A DNA stretch of 64,000 nt, from contig JAKLMB010000013.1 of the NCBI GenBank assembly GCA_022813625.1, forward strand, positions 744,001-808,000. Direction: 5' to 3'. How positions within the stretch are numbered: position 1 is the stretch's first letter; each line of letters opens with the position of its first letter. The notes below the pieces were generated by a model. It saw nothing but the letters and a program-made list of their open reading frames with translations, was not told where the DNA came from and searched no databases. This document shows positions 45,488 through 55,351 of this stretch, in pieces. This stretch comes from Aaosphaeria pasadenensis (taxonomy: Eukaryota; Ascomycota; Dothideomycetes; Pleosporales). The position numbers were made by a program, and so were the translations under genes.

Positions 45488-46603
45488 ATGTCTTGTCCCG
45501 CCCGCTTATATCCTCTTCACAAACCAAAGAACCACACACTTCCAATCCCAAGGTGGAACTTGAAACTTCCCGAAAGCGCTACTCACATATTTACAACATA
45601 CCTTGGGATACAGAATCGCTCAGATGATGGCACAGCAACGCAAGCGCAGACTCAACTTTCGTCTGCGATCGATATTTGGCTGAAACATGAATCTGGCCCT
45701 GGCACATCCGAATCATTCACTTTGATCGACGGCGGTGAACACGTAAACTCAACGACCACTACTCGAATATGGGTCTGCTACTGGCTTGATGCTACCAAGC
45801 ATCGCAAGGCTTCTGATCAACTCTCTCTGCCAGCCCTTTACTCCACACTGGATCAAAAGAGCCGGGCTTCAATTGGCATCTGGCGAGAAACATTCAAAAC
45901 CGCAATTCCCAGGCTCGAGACCAACTACTCAGGTCTCGACTACTTGCCCGGACTAGCACGTCTACCCGGTGCACAATTCCCAGAGCATGACCGATCTGCA
46001 TATTGGGGTGCAGCTCGCGACCGCATTCCCAATTCCGCACACGATCTCTTCCCCAGGGCAGCCGGCGTCCCCGCCCGTTTACCCAGCGATGCAGCGCCTA
46101 GGGGGATAGGACAGCATCTACTAGGTACCAATTTCCAGAACATCGTTCACATCCGTTCAGGTCAATTTTGGAAGAACTGCGGGCAGCAGGAGGCGGATGC
46201 GTATGAGAAGAAACTCGAGCCCACGCTCCATGAGGGCCTCCGGTATCTCTGGGAACATCCAGAAGAGACTGAGGCCTTAAGTGTTCGCTACCTTAGAAAT
46301 GAAGGGGAAGATGATGAGTTGCAGAGTGGACGACTTCGCAAAGAAACGTGTGGCGCGGCGTTCTTCAGTAGTCTGGATATGCTGGAACGGTGGGCGAAGA
46401 CTCATCGATCGCATTTGGCGATATATCGTGGAGCACTGGCACACTACAAACAGTTCGGGGATTATAGAAGGTTGAGAACTTGGCACGAGGTTTCTGTTTT
46501 GGAGGAGGGAGATGCAGTCTTTGAGTATATTAACTGCCTGCCCGAAACGGGAGTGATCAAGTCTATTGAGCTAGAGGTGAAGAGTAGTTGGACAGGGGAA
46601 TGA
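45488..46603 (+). CDS. aldoxime dehydratase (haem-containing, Oxd family)
   Basis: Haem enzyme that removes water from aldoximes to give nitriles, for example phenylacetaldoxime to phenylacetonitrile. Single exon, 371 aa. Family residues can be placed by pattern: the proximal haem ligand His309 in HRSHLAIY, catalytic His333 in RTWHEVSVL, Ser224 in HIRSGQFW and Arg177 in YWGAARDRIP. The IWVCYWLD and FEYINCLPETG segments are also typical, so the enzyme looks complete. No signal or membrane segment, so probably cytosolic. The next gene, on the same strand 340 bp on, is a nitrilase, which would take the nitrile to the acid. The physiological aldoxime is unknown; plant indole or phenyl aldoximes, or self-made ones from a P450 not seen here, are options. 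Confidence 0.9.
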   Translation: MSCPARLYPLHKPKNHTLPIPRWNLKLPESATHIFTTYLGIQNRSDDGTATQAQTQLSSAIDIWLKHESGPGTSESFTLIDGGEHVNSTTTTRIWVCYWLDATKHRKASDQLSLPALYSTLDQKSRASIGIWRETFKTAIPRLETNYSGLDYLPGLARLPGAQFPEHDRSAYWGAARDRIPNSAHDLFPRAAGVPARLPSDAAPRGIGQHLLGTNFQNIVHIRSGQFWKNCGQQEADAYEKKLEPTLHEGLRYLWEHPEETEALSVRYLRNEGEDDELQSGRLRKETCGAAFFSSLDMLERWAKTHRSHLAIYRGALAHYKQFGDYRRLRTWHEVSVLEEGDAVFEYINCLPETGVIKSIELEVKSSWTGE

Positions 46604-46943
46604 AATGCCTACAACAGTGTCGTAGCGAGGTTTATCGCAAGCACTTAAGATTGTTTACTGGCTACAGTACATTCTTAAGTAGACACTTTAGGTAACTATA
46701 GAAGATACGTGATGTACCTCATAGGGAGCAGACAGCGGAAACTTTTCCGGTTGAAGTTCATCATTTTGGAAATAAAGAGGGGAATCGGCGTCAAAAGTAA
46801 TACCGTGGACTTTAGAAATACGAAATGCTTTCGCATATTGTAGTCCGTTACGTGACCCAAGTTGGTACCAAGGCCATCGCATAGCCGAACCAGGCTCCTT
46901 ACACTTCCTCATATCGCGAGACAAACCCAACGTTACAACAAAT
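46604..46943. other. 340-bp spacer between dehydratase and nitrilase
   Basis: Holds the 3' end of the first gene and the promoter of the second. A 89-codon open frame on the minus strand (46688-46957) is not supported by any motif. Confidence 0.5.
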
Positions 46944-48059
46944 ATGGCTCCCAACATGCGAGTAGCAGCATGTCATGCATCACCAATATTCCTCTCAGCA
47001 AGAGCGACAACCAACAAAGTATTGAAATTAATTCAAGAGGCCGCACACAACAAAGCCAACGTAGTCATCTTCCCGGAAACATACATCCCCGCATTCCCAA
47101 TCTGGAGCGCTCTACGCCCACCAACCGACAATCATGAATTCTTCAAAGATATGGCCCTGGAATCCATCTACGCCGACGGGCCCGAGATACAGTCCATCCG
47201 CAGATTGGCCAAGCAGCTCAACATCATAGTCAGCATAGGGTTTTCCGAAAAAGTCCAATTCAGCAGCGCGACGCTGTACAATTCCAACATGATCATCAGC
47301 GGTGATGGTGACGTCCTGGTGCACCATAGGAAACTCATGCCGACGTTCTTTGAGAAATTGACCTGGTCGCCTGGAGATGGACATGGTCTCCGCACAGCCG
47401 ACACCCCGTTTGGAAAGATTGGAAACCTTATATGCGGAGAGAACACAAATCCGCTTGCTCGCTACACTCTTATGGCCCAGGGAGAACAACTCCACATCTC
47501 AACCTGGCCTGCCATCTGGCCGACTAGAACTCCCAAACCTCAGACCGAATCAGCGACAGAAACATCAGGAACTTCGAGCGTTGCCCAGGGTGCCGATTAT
47601 GACAACGTAGCCGCGAATCGTGTTCGTGCTGCAGCACACTGCTTCGAGGCTAAATGCTTCGGCGTCATGTGTGCTGGAAAGCTGTGCCAGGACGCTATCG
47701 ATGCTATATCATCAGATGCCAGCCCCATTGTTCTGCAGACATTGGAACAAGCTCAGCAGGGCGCGACGATGTTCCTCGACCCGACTGGTGCGCCACTGCG
47801 GGGATTCATATTCGAGGACGGAACAGCTGTGCCGAAGGATCTGCTACAGAATGAAGAAGGGATCTTGTATGCTGATATTGATCTTGACGATTGCATCGAG
47901 GGGAAGCAGTACCATGATGTTGTTGGAGGGTATCAACGATTGGATGTGTTTGATCTTAAGGTGGATCGTACTCGGCGGCATCCCATCAATTTTGTAGAGA
48001 TTCAGGACTTGGCGTCATCTCAGACTCATGATAACGAGGATACGAAGATGTCATTGTGA
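46944..48059 (+). CDS. nitrilase
   Basis: Hydrolyses nitriles to carboxylic acids and ammonia, probably in the cytosol. Single exon, 371 aa from the ATG at 46944; a second Met at residue 5 is an alternative start. The catalytic triad is complete: Glu45 in FPETYIP, Lys130 in HHRKLMPT and Cys164 in NLICGENTNPLARY. The CGENTNP setting is that of aromatic or aliphatic nitrilases, not amidases or cyanide hydratases by my reading, though cyanide hydratase share much of it. A WSPGDGHGL block between Lys and Cys and a HISTWPAIWP block after Cys are typical. Its adjacency to an aldoxime dehydratase, same strand, completes an aldoxime-nitrile-acid route. Confidence 0.92.
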   Translation: MAPNMRVAACHASPIFLSARATTNKVLKLIQEAAHNKANVVIFPETYIPAFPIWSALRPPTDNHEFFKDMALESIYADGPEIQSIRRLAKQLNIIVSIGFSEKVQFSSATLYNSNMIISGDGDVLVHHRKLMPTFFEKLTWSPGDGHGLRTADTPFGKIGNLICGENTNPLARYTLMAQGEQLHISTWPAIWPTRTPKPQTESATETSGTSSVAQGADYDNVAANRVRAAAHCFEAKCFGVMCAGKLCQDAIDAISSDASPIVLQTLEQAQQGATMFLDPTGAPLRGFIFEDGTAVPKDLLQNEEGILYADIDLDDCIEGKQYHDVVGGYQRLDVFDLKVDRTRRHPINFVEIQDLASSQTHDNEDTKMSL

Positions 48060-48776
48060 AAGAGCGATCTCACTTGGCCGGAATCAGAATGGAGCAACTC
48101 CTCTCACGGCCAGTCTGTCAACCAATCTTGCATCAGCAATAACGATGAAATGATATATCTGATAAACGAGAACCAATTAATCTATACATTCATATGTCGA
48201 GTCGCTTACTGTGTGGAATGTGCATCAGCTTAGGTGGTCTGTATTCCCCAAATGGTTGCAACGGAGCCAATTCACTACCATAACCGAAAGCACTTATGCC
48301 ATACCGGAAGGCCCAGCCACGATCGCCACACTCGATTGTATCATCTTAACCACAAATGATTAATTTTCAGGTTCTTAATTGTATGAAGATCTTCTCGGAT
48401 TGGTTACTCCTCGTGTTGCAGCCAATCGCTTTGTTCCGGACGAGGACATCGGACTTCAAAGCGATGATTAAGCTCTCCGCCAAACCTGTTCCATATACCT
48501 CTGTCCTAAATATACATACCTGAGTATACATACTGCATTGTGAAACCCACGGATCTATGAGACCAGTATGATCGCTATATGCGCACACGACCAAATCGAT
48601 CTAGCAACATTTCTCCACAACTGAGTGCCGAACACCTCTGGAAAATAAATACTCCCAAAGACCTCGCAAGCCACTTTCATTACATCACTTTCGTTGATCA
48701 TTTCCTTTCTGTCACTCACTCACATCTTGTCATTCTTTCGTTACTATAACATTTTCCCCACATTCATTCGTTCACA
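48060..48776. other. intergenic
   Basis: 3' flank of the nitrilase and promoter of the secreted protein gene; an AAATAAATA element near 48645 may act as its TATA-like site. No gene seen. Confidence 0.5.
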
Positions 48777-49331
48777 ATGTCGCCTTGCAAATCCGCCCTC
48801 CTATCCGCCCTCCTCCTCGCAGCATCAGCATCCCTCACCACCGCCGCCCCAACCTTCCCAACAAACAACGGCTCCTGCTTCGAGCTCCAAGCCACCGCCC
48901 ACTACGACATCAACACCCCCATCGACAACGGCGATCCCCATTGGTTGGCACACTGGGTCGTCCTCCGCTCAGACGGCTCCGTCGCCTACGACCGCGGCCC
49001 CACGAACAACACCGGCTCGTACATCCACAGCTACCCCGGCGACCCAATCCTCGACTTTGATTGGAACTTCGCGAACAATATGGCGACGTTCCAGTGGTAT
49101 AAGGATCCGATTGATAATCAGTAAGTTTGCGATACCTCCCCTTACCCCTCCACATTGAACGTGAAAAAGATGCTGATTGGAAGTCATAGGACTAGCCTCG
49201 ACTTTGTATTTGAAGGCAATTCGACATGGCAGTGCTCTTCGTGCATGGGCTGTGCGTCTTTTGCGAATGCTAGCAGCTCGGCGTGTAGGTGTACTGATTG
49301 CTCGGGATCTGCGATTAAGTGCCAGAGCTAG
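48777..49331 (+). CDS. small cysteine-rich secreted protein
   Basis: Candidate extracellular protein of unknown function. Exons 48777-49120 and 49190-49331, with a 69-nt intron (GTAAGT...CATAG), give 161 aa. Residues 1-23 are a clear signal peptide ending near TTAAP. The mature part holds eight Cys: one near its start (GSCFE) and seven packed in the last 40 residues (CSSCMGC, CRCTDC, then KCQS). Trp and Asp/Asn-rich text fills the middle, with two Asn-x-Ser/Thr sites. This size and Cys pattern is what is called effector-like in plant-associated fungi, but nothing identifies a host role. Without splicing, the Cys-rich end is lost, which is good evidence for the intron. Confidence 0.75.
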
Positions 49332-50619
49332 AGTTCCGTGGGATGTCCGAAAGATAGGATTGGTCGTTGTTATTCAATGGTATGTCTTCGGTGGTTTTGT
49401 GACAGCTTGGAGGAGCTACGAAACTGACTGACTTTTCAGGTATCGATCTTCTTGTGATCTTCATCTCAGACTCATCAGTACACTTTCAGCGGCTCCAGCT
49501 TGCTACCACCCGTAGCGTGCTACTATTCGAGAGTAATGATATACAAACCACCCCGTTTTGGACGACAAGTCGAGAGAAACAGGCCATTAGTGGGGATGCT
49601 TAAAGACGAGGCCGACGGGCCAGAGCGACCGCGCTGAAACTTGACCGCTTCGACAGAAATGGGATTTCACAGCCTCAATCTATGTGTATACGTACAGGCC
49701 GCGGTTCGTACCACGTCAGTCTGTTGAAGAGAATCTCGTGGTGTGGCTGGACGCTCGGCACAACTTGCCTATTCGACAGTTGTACTAACATCCAGCTATG
49801 GGTTGGAAATTCGAGAGAAAGGAATGTTGAAGTCAGTGTTGAGGATGTGGAGCTCGGAGGCTTCGGTTCAGAGCAAGGGGAGGGCTTTGCTGTGTAAGGA
49901 AGTCGTTAAGAAAGAGAGGAATTTGGGTAAGAGGATTGAAGTAGGACTAGATAAGTAGATAGGAATATATCATGTGTCTGGATCAGATCAGTCATAAAGT
50001 CATTGCTGGGGGTCATCTATTCATAGATGAAAATGTAATCGCCGTGTAAATCAAGGTCCCCGGGCGTAAGATACTGATATACGGTGCAGGTGTTCTATCT
50101 AACTTGAGCTCCGTTTCTGAACACCTACTACCACTTCCTCTGAGAACGTGTCTATCCACTAGAGAAGATAACATTCATGCCAAAAGCCGAAGGCCATCTC
50201 AACGTAAATTCATAAGCCTCTGTTCCGGAGATACGAGCGTTCTCTAGAGTCTAGACCATGACATGAGAAACTATGGAACTCCTCATTGACTTCATCTTCT
50301 TCGATTTTGGATTGGTAGGCCTTGTTTTGTACTATCGTACTATAATGATTGGGATCATGAAAATATCCATGTGGTTGCTTGAATCCTTGTTCATACGATG
50401 AAATTGATGCATTCGAAAGGAAAATACTCTAACATACAGACCCTGTCTCCGATAACATGTATTAATAAAAGACTAATTCCTGAAATCCCCACCTGAATAT
50501 TCTGTATCAGCGTATGATCATCGGTTCGAAGTAGCTCCCAAGTTTCCAAGCATCTATAGGGAGACGCGGCCCAGAGCATCCACCAACAAGCGTCGTGGAC
50601 GGGCGACTTGCTTGGAATT
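49332..50619. other. intergenic
   Basis: No gene seen. Open frames of 70-100 codons (for example 49682-49897 plus, 50391-50693 minus) carry no motif. Confidence 0.5.
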
Positions 50620-52373
50620 TCACCATTCGCGGTAAAAGAACTCGGAATCTTCTCCAAAAACTCGGTTGAGATAGGTGAAGTAACTGATTTCATTGGGTGG
50701 TAAATGTTCGATACCTAAGCATCCGGGTTGTCGATGAATGCTCATGAGAAGTTGTCCGACAAAGATCCATTCCAAAAGAGGAACCTTTCTGGCGTAACTC
50801 GTAGAAATTCTCCCCATTTCTGCCCCATGTCCCTCCCAAGGTCTTCCAAGTCCCGGGTGTTCACCTGAATAAGAATCTCGGGAGAAAGCGAGCCTCCGGA
50901 GGTTGGGTAATTTCTGAACGCAATCCAGTATGGCGTTATGATCAATCAACCAGGTAGATCCGGGGGGCAGGCCTCCTTTGAGCTCAAGCTGCTTTAGACT
51001 TTGTATCGCGGCGATGTGATCCAAGTCTCTTTGCGGGATGTGATTGGACTTCATGGGCCACGACAAGCTGAGCGAAGTGAGGTTTAAAAACTCCTTACTC
51101 AACAGCGGAAGAAGTTCTCTTAGATACGAGGGCTCCATGTATTCGACCTTCAATTTTTGGATGTGCGTATTGGCTCTAAAAAAAGACAGATCGAAAAAAG
51201 ACAGATCGAGATAATGCCATGGCGAACCGTTGCAAACGAAGATTTCCAACTTGGGTAGATGGCCGCATCGACCAAGAAAATCAGCTATCGCGTAGTTGTC
51301 AATGGAGATGTCTAGGAAACGGATAGGGCTGCATCGTTGTGGCTGGATCAGCAACTCCAGCCAGCCATGATCCTGCTTCCACGGGTCGCGAACATCAACT
51401 CCTTGAGCTGACCGAAAATGGGCTGTTTATGCTGCGCGTCGGCCAGTACGACAGGCATGCCCGGATTCGGAATGTTCATCCATGCCAAACGTTCGAGAGT
51501 TGGAGCTGCAAGGCTCAACAATTCGCCTATCAGTGGCGATGCCGGCTTGTCGATGCGAGCGCGACTGCGCTCCGATAGAATCAAGTCCAAATCCAGGTAC
51601 AAAGACTTCAAACGCCATTTGCAAATATCAGGGGCAAGACGCGTGCCTCTATCAACTTGCACGCGTTTGAGGGTGAGATGCTGCAAAGTAGAAGAAACGA
51701 TTGTTTCCGCCATGTCTCCCTGGATCGGTCCCGTATTAGCTAGTACGAGAGTTTCTAGTCGAGGTAAAATAGTTGGCTGAGAAGAGAGGACCGGGATAAA
51801 AGATGGTATGTACGTATCCAAGTATGATTCGCACACATGGTCGCGGCGTCGTTGTTGTTCATCAACATCTAGCTCCAAGAGTCCTTTGGGGACTGCGATC
51901 CCAAAGGCAGCTGCAAGACATTTTGGGTGCGTTCCAAACGTGATTTTGCGAATGCACGCACCCAGGGACGGTGATTTCGTTTTGCCACTGTTTTGCAACC
52001 TCTCGATGCCCTCTTCCAGGAGCATGCTTATGATATCGAAAGCAGCTTTGCTGTAGTAGAGTTGAGTATGAGCAAACTGGCGGGAACGAGCCATTTGCCG
52101 GCAATCTCGGTTCACCAATGCAAGGCTTTGTAGAGCGTCATTAGGTAAGAATTTGACTACTCGCCAAAGGATATCGATAGGTAGACGCGACAGAAGACAA
52201 TCGCATGACCAAGGCCGGCCCTCGTTGACACGATCGAACGTCAGCGGATTGGTGCCTTGGCCCTCATCACCAATGCCGTCTTTCAATGACAGCACCCAAC
52301 CAGGAAAAAGGAGGTCTATTATAACTCTGTGTCGCAATTCGGACAATTCGGACAATTCGGACAATTCGGACAT
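50620..52373 (-). CDS. F-box/LRR-like protein with an interrupted frame
   Basis: Likely substrate-recognition subunit of an SCF ubiquitin ligase. The first part (52373-51348) begins with a repeated Ser-Glu-Leu tract and has an F-box at about residues 61-100 (LLSRLPIDILWRVVKFLP, LALVNRDCRQMA). Leu-rich repeats follow (LPRLETLVLANTG, TLQHLTLKRVQ, FGQLKELMF). The second part (51354-50620) continues with LDISIDNYAI, FLNLTSLSLSWP and LKQLELKGG but in another frame. The two overlap near 51354-51400, where the second frame is open back through DPWKQDHGWLELL. A one-base frameshift (real or a sequence error) is the simplest reading; an intron of about 78 nt from GTACTG near 51450 to GAAGCAG would also restore frame but would delete a good repeat. 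A 15-bp duplication encodes LSFFDLSFF. Confidence 0.7.
51179..51208. repeat. 15-bp tandem duplication
   Basis: Two exact copies of a 15-nt unit (AAAAAAGACAGATCG) inside the F-box gene; it adds five residues in frame. Confidence 0.8.
52334..52372. repeat. 9-bp minisatellite at the F-box gene start
   Basis: Four tandem copies of a 9-nt unit (ACAATTCGG on the plus strand), encoding Ser-Glu-Leu repeats directly after the first ATG. Confidence 0.8.
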
Positions 52374-53695
52374 TGTAGTGGCTACTAGCTACGTGCTGTT
52401 GCCTCTATATGTCCACTCTTGCCGTGGGTTTGGGAAGAGACTGGACTGGGTCTTGACTTCACCAGAGCCAATACTGCACAAACGAGACGCTAAGAGCTCC
52501 GCAATGGTTACTTCATGTAAGGCGTGTAAGGGTAGGGGAACTTACATGAGAATGTTCGGAATTATAGTGGAGAGGAGGAAGATGTTATATGGAGGCGGAT
52601 GTGGTTGATGGTGTATTGGCGGAGGTTTCCACGTCCACGGGCAGTGAAGTTTGCTATGACAGATGATCAACAACCGCAATGCATTCCGAGCTCTTAATGT
52701 GTCAGTGCTTAAAGCAATCAATTATTTGGGCCGGGCCGGAGAAATGTTCAACCCTAGGAAACAAACACCGAAGCTTAGTAGCGCTTCTCAATGAACAGGT
52801 TTGGGACATTTGACACGACACACGTGAAGATCCAATAAGTGAAGGGCATAGAAGGTTCAACGTTTTCAGCCAGGTTCTGGTGCAGATGGCAGAAAGTTTA
52901 GAAGGCATGGTGCTGCACTTTGACGCCATAACACCGCGTCTCCGTCCTCGTTCATGTAGAACAAACCATAGCTCCAATCGCCGTCCGAAACACATCGATT
53001 CTAGGCCGTGATTCTGGAGACTACCTATTGGCTCTATCACCAGTACACATTAACAAAGACCGAATTATCATGCACGAGAAGCTCAAACGTAAAGCACCGA
53101 TAATAGTTGTCAGCGCAGGGAGTACACCTGACAAAGCAGCCGGTTACAACGTTGATACTGAGTCCCTAAAGCAGTACAGTTCCCATCTTACTCCGCTTCA
53201 AGAAGTTCTTAAGAAGGAAACATTGGGATGGTGATTGGGATAAAAGCTAGTCAGACCTGTCAGCGTTTTATGAGAATGTAAACCTGCTCGTGGTAGTGAA
53301 AGTCCATCCGGGCATCAAAAGTTTCGATACGTTCTTAGCGTGGGAAACTGAATACTCTTTACTTTACTTTCTTTCTCAATTTATATTGATATTTTTATTG
53401 TTGTTTTGTACGTTTTTTGTTTTGTTATAGACAGTTAAACACTAAGCGTGACTTCATCGCAAATAAAGTAGCGAAACCAACGGAACGATTATGTACCAAC
53501 CAACCCCCCCTTTCGCCGAAGCTAGCTTTGGACAGGCAAAATCTAGAACCGGAATATGTAGTCGTGATCCCTACGCTCCCCTTTCATATGTTATGTCGCA
53601 GTGGGGAAAGGAAAATGTAAATTATGAAATGAGAAAATGCGAAGACAAGATGTCTAAGCTACGCGCTACGAAGCATTCTGAACAGCAGAGAAAAT
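52374..53695. other. intergenic, possible gene fragment
   Basis: No gene supported. A 44-codon patch near 52867-52998 (minus) reads like coding sequence (SDGDWSYGLFYMNEDGDAV) but has no start, donor or partner. Confidence 0.45.
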
Positions 53696-55351
53696 TTAAG
53701 TACCGATAGCCTGAGGGTTCCAGAAAACGCTCTTAGGATCGTACTTCTTCTTCAGCGCGAGAAGCTTCTGATACAGCGGTTCGCCGTAGTACAACTGATG
53801 CGCAGTAGCAGGGTCGAGCGAGGGATCAACGTAGTTGAGGTAAGCGCCGAACTCGGTGCTAGGAGCAGCGGAAACGATGGCGCTGTGCAGTTTATTGATG
53901 AAGGGCCTGGCCTCGGCGCCGGTGTCAGAGCCATAGAGCTGCGAGACGAAGATGGAGTCGCGCTCGGAGTAGGCGGCGAAGGTGGTGTCTTTGTTGTTGA
54001 TCTTTGAGCCTGGGCCACCGTAGAGATTGGTGATGACGAAGAAGGGGGTTGGTGAGCCGGCTTTCATGGTGTCTGTAGGGTGGGATGTTAGTGGTGAGAA
54101 TCAAGGGGAAGCGACAGATACGTACCATACCAGGCCTCGAGGGAGGCTTTGGACCAGCCGCTCTTCTCTGGGACAGTGATGGACTTGGCGAAGAAATCGT
54201 CATGGTCGTCGTAGCCGGTAGGAGGAGTGACGATGGTGGTCTTGTCGGAGACGAGAGTGAGGTAGTCAATCCATTGGTAGGACTTAACGGTGGTGCTGGA
54301 TGGGGTAGCAAGAGTGCGGAGGAACTCGGGCTTGATCTTGGTGTTGAACTCATCAACGGATCCGAAGAAGGCACCGCTTACACTGAAGCCTGTTCCATCA
54401 AGGTAGTTACCGAAGGAGATTCGGTCGTCGATAATGGAAGCATTACGGGCGAAGTCCTGAATGTGGAGCCATGTGTTGACGAAGTTCGACTTCTGCTCGT
54501 AGATTCCCGAAGCAAATGCAAATGACCAGTACGTGATGCTATCAGGAGCGGCATTGGTCTGGAGATAGAAGTTGGTGATCACGCCAAAGGAGTCGGCAGC
54601 ACCACGTAGAGCCCAGAAGATCTCAGCATTCTCAGACTTGGTGGCATGGACCAGGCGCCCATCTGCAAGGACGACATCGAGACCGACGATGGTGTCAAGC
54701 GCAACACCCCAGTGACGAGAAGTATGACCGTATCCACCATGGGTGAAGTGACCTCCAATACCCACACCAGGGCAGGTCCCGTGGGGAAGCGCACGTTTAC
54801 CCTGATCCCAGATACCTTGAGCAAGGTTCCCAAGACGGACGCCACCCCCAACCTTGGCGATTTTGGTGGACTTATCAAGCTCAACCTTCTGGAATGGCTC
54901 GAGGTTGATTACAAGGGAGCCATCCTTGCCGCCAGAACTGAACGAGGCATATGAATGGCCGCCGCTCTTGGCTTGGACCTAGACATAGTGTTAATGTGTG
55001 AGGCTGACGTGAGGCGGTGGACAAGGTATATAGGAGGACTGTGATATGGATGCAGCATAGCAGAAGGATTTGATATGACTAGGCAGAAGCTTCACGTACC
55101 TTCACATTGCTGTTGGAAGCACATTTCACCGCATCCTGCACGTGTTTGCTGGTGGTAGGTAGGACAATGGCGATAGGTTTGTATGGAAGAGCAAGGTTGA
55201 AAGGCTCAGCATAGTCGGCATAGCCTGGCGAGCTTGCCATGAGGTAGGGAACATTCTTCGAGTTCAAGCAACTGGTAACAGTGGCACGGATTGACAAGGC
55301 ATTGGTCAGGCCAATGGCGAGAAGGCTTGCTACGACAGCAGAGGTCCTCAT
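53696..55351 (-). CDS. secreted FAD-linked oxidase (BBE-like, AA7-type)
   Basis: Secreted flavoprotein oxidase of the berberine-bridge/glucooligosaccharide-oxidase type; typical reactions oxidise sugars or secondary metabolites with O2 to give H2O2. Exons 55351-55100, 54978-54126 and 54072-53696 give 493 aa. Residues 1-19 form a signal peptide. The two covalent FAD attachment residues are present: His92 in SGGHSYASFSSGG, formed just after the first junction, and Cys153 in PHGTCPGVGIGGH. The FAD-binding half continues with HFTHGGYGHTSRHWG and DVVLADGRLV. The C-terminal BBE motif appears as NYVDPSL and YDPKSVFWNPQAIG. There are several Asn-glycosylation sites. Substrate is unknown; I see no backbone biosynthesis gene next to it, so an extracellular carbohydrate role is at least as likely as a metabolite pathway role. 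Confidence 0.92.

Noticed and set aside
52867..52998. 44-codon coding-like patch (minus strand)
   Set aside because: Reads naturally but has no start codon context, no donor site at its end and no neighbouring exon; too short to call.
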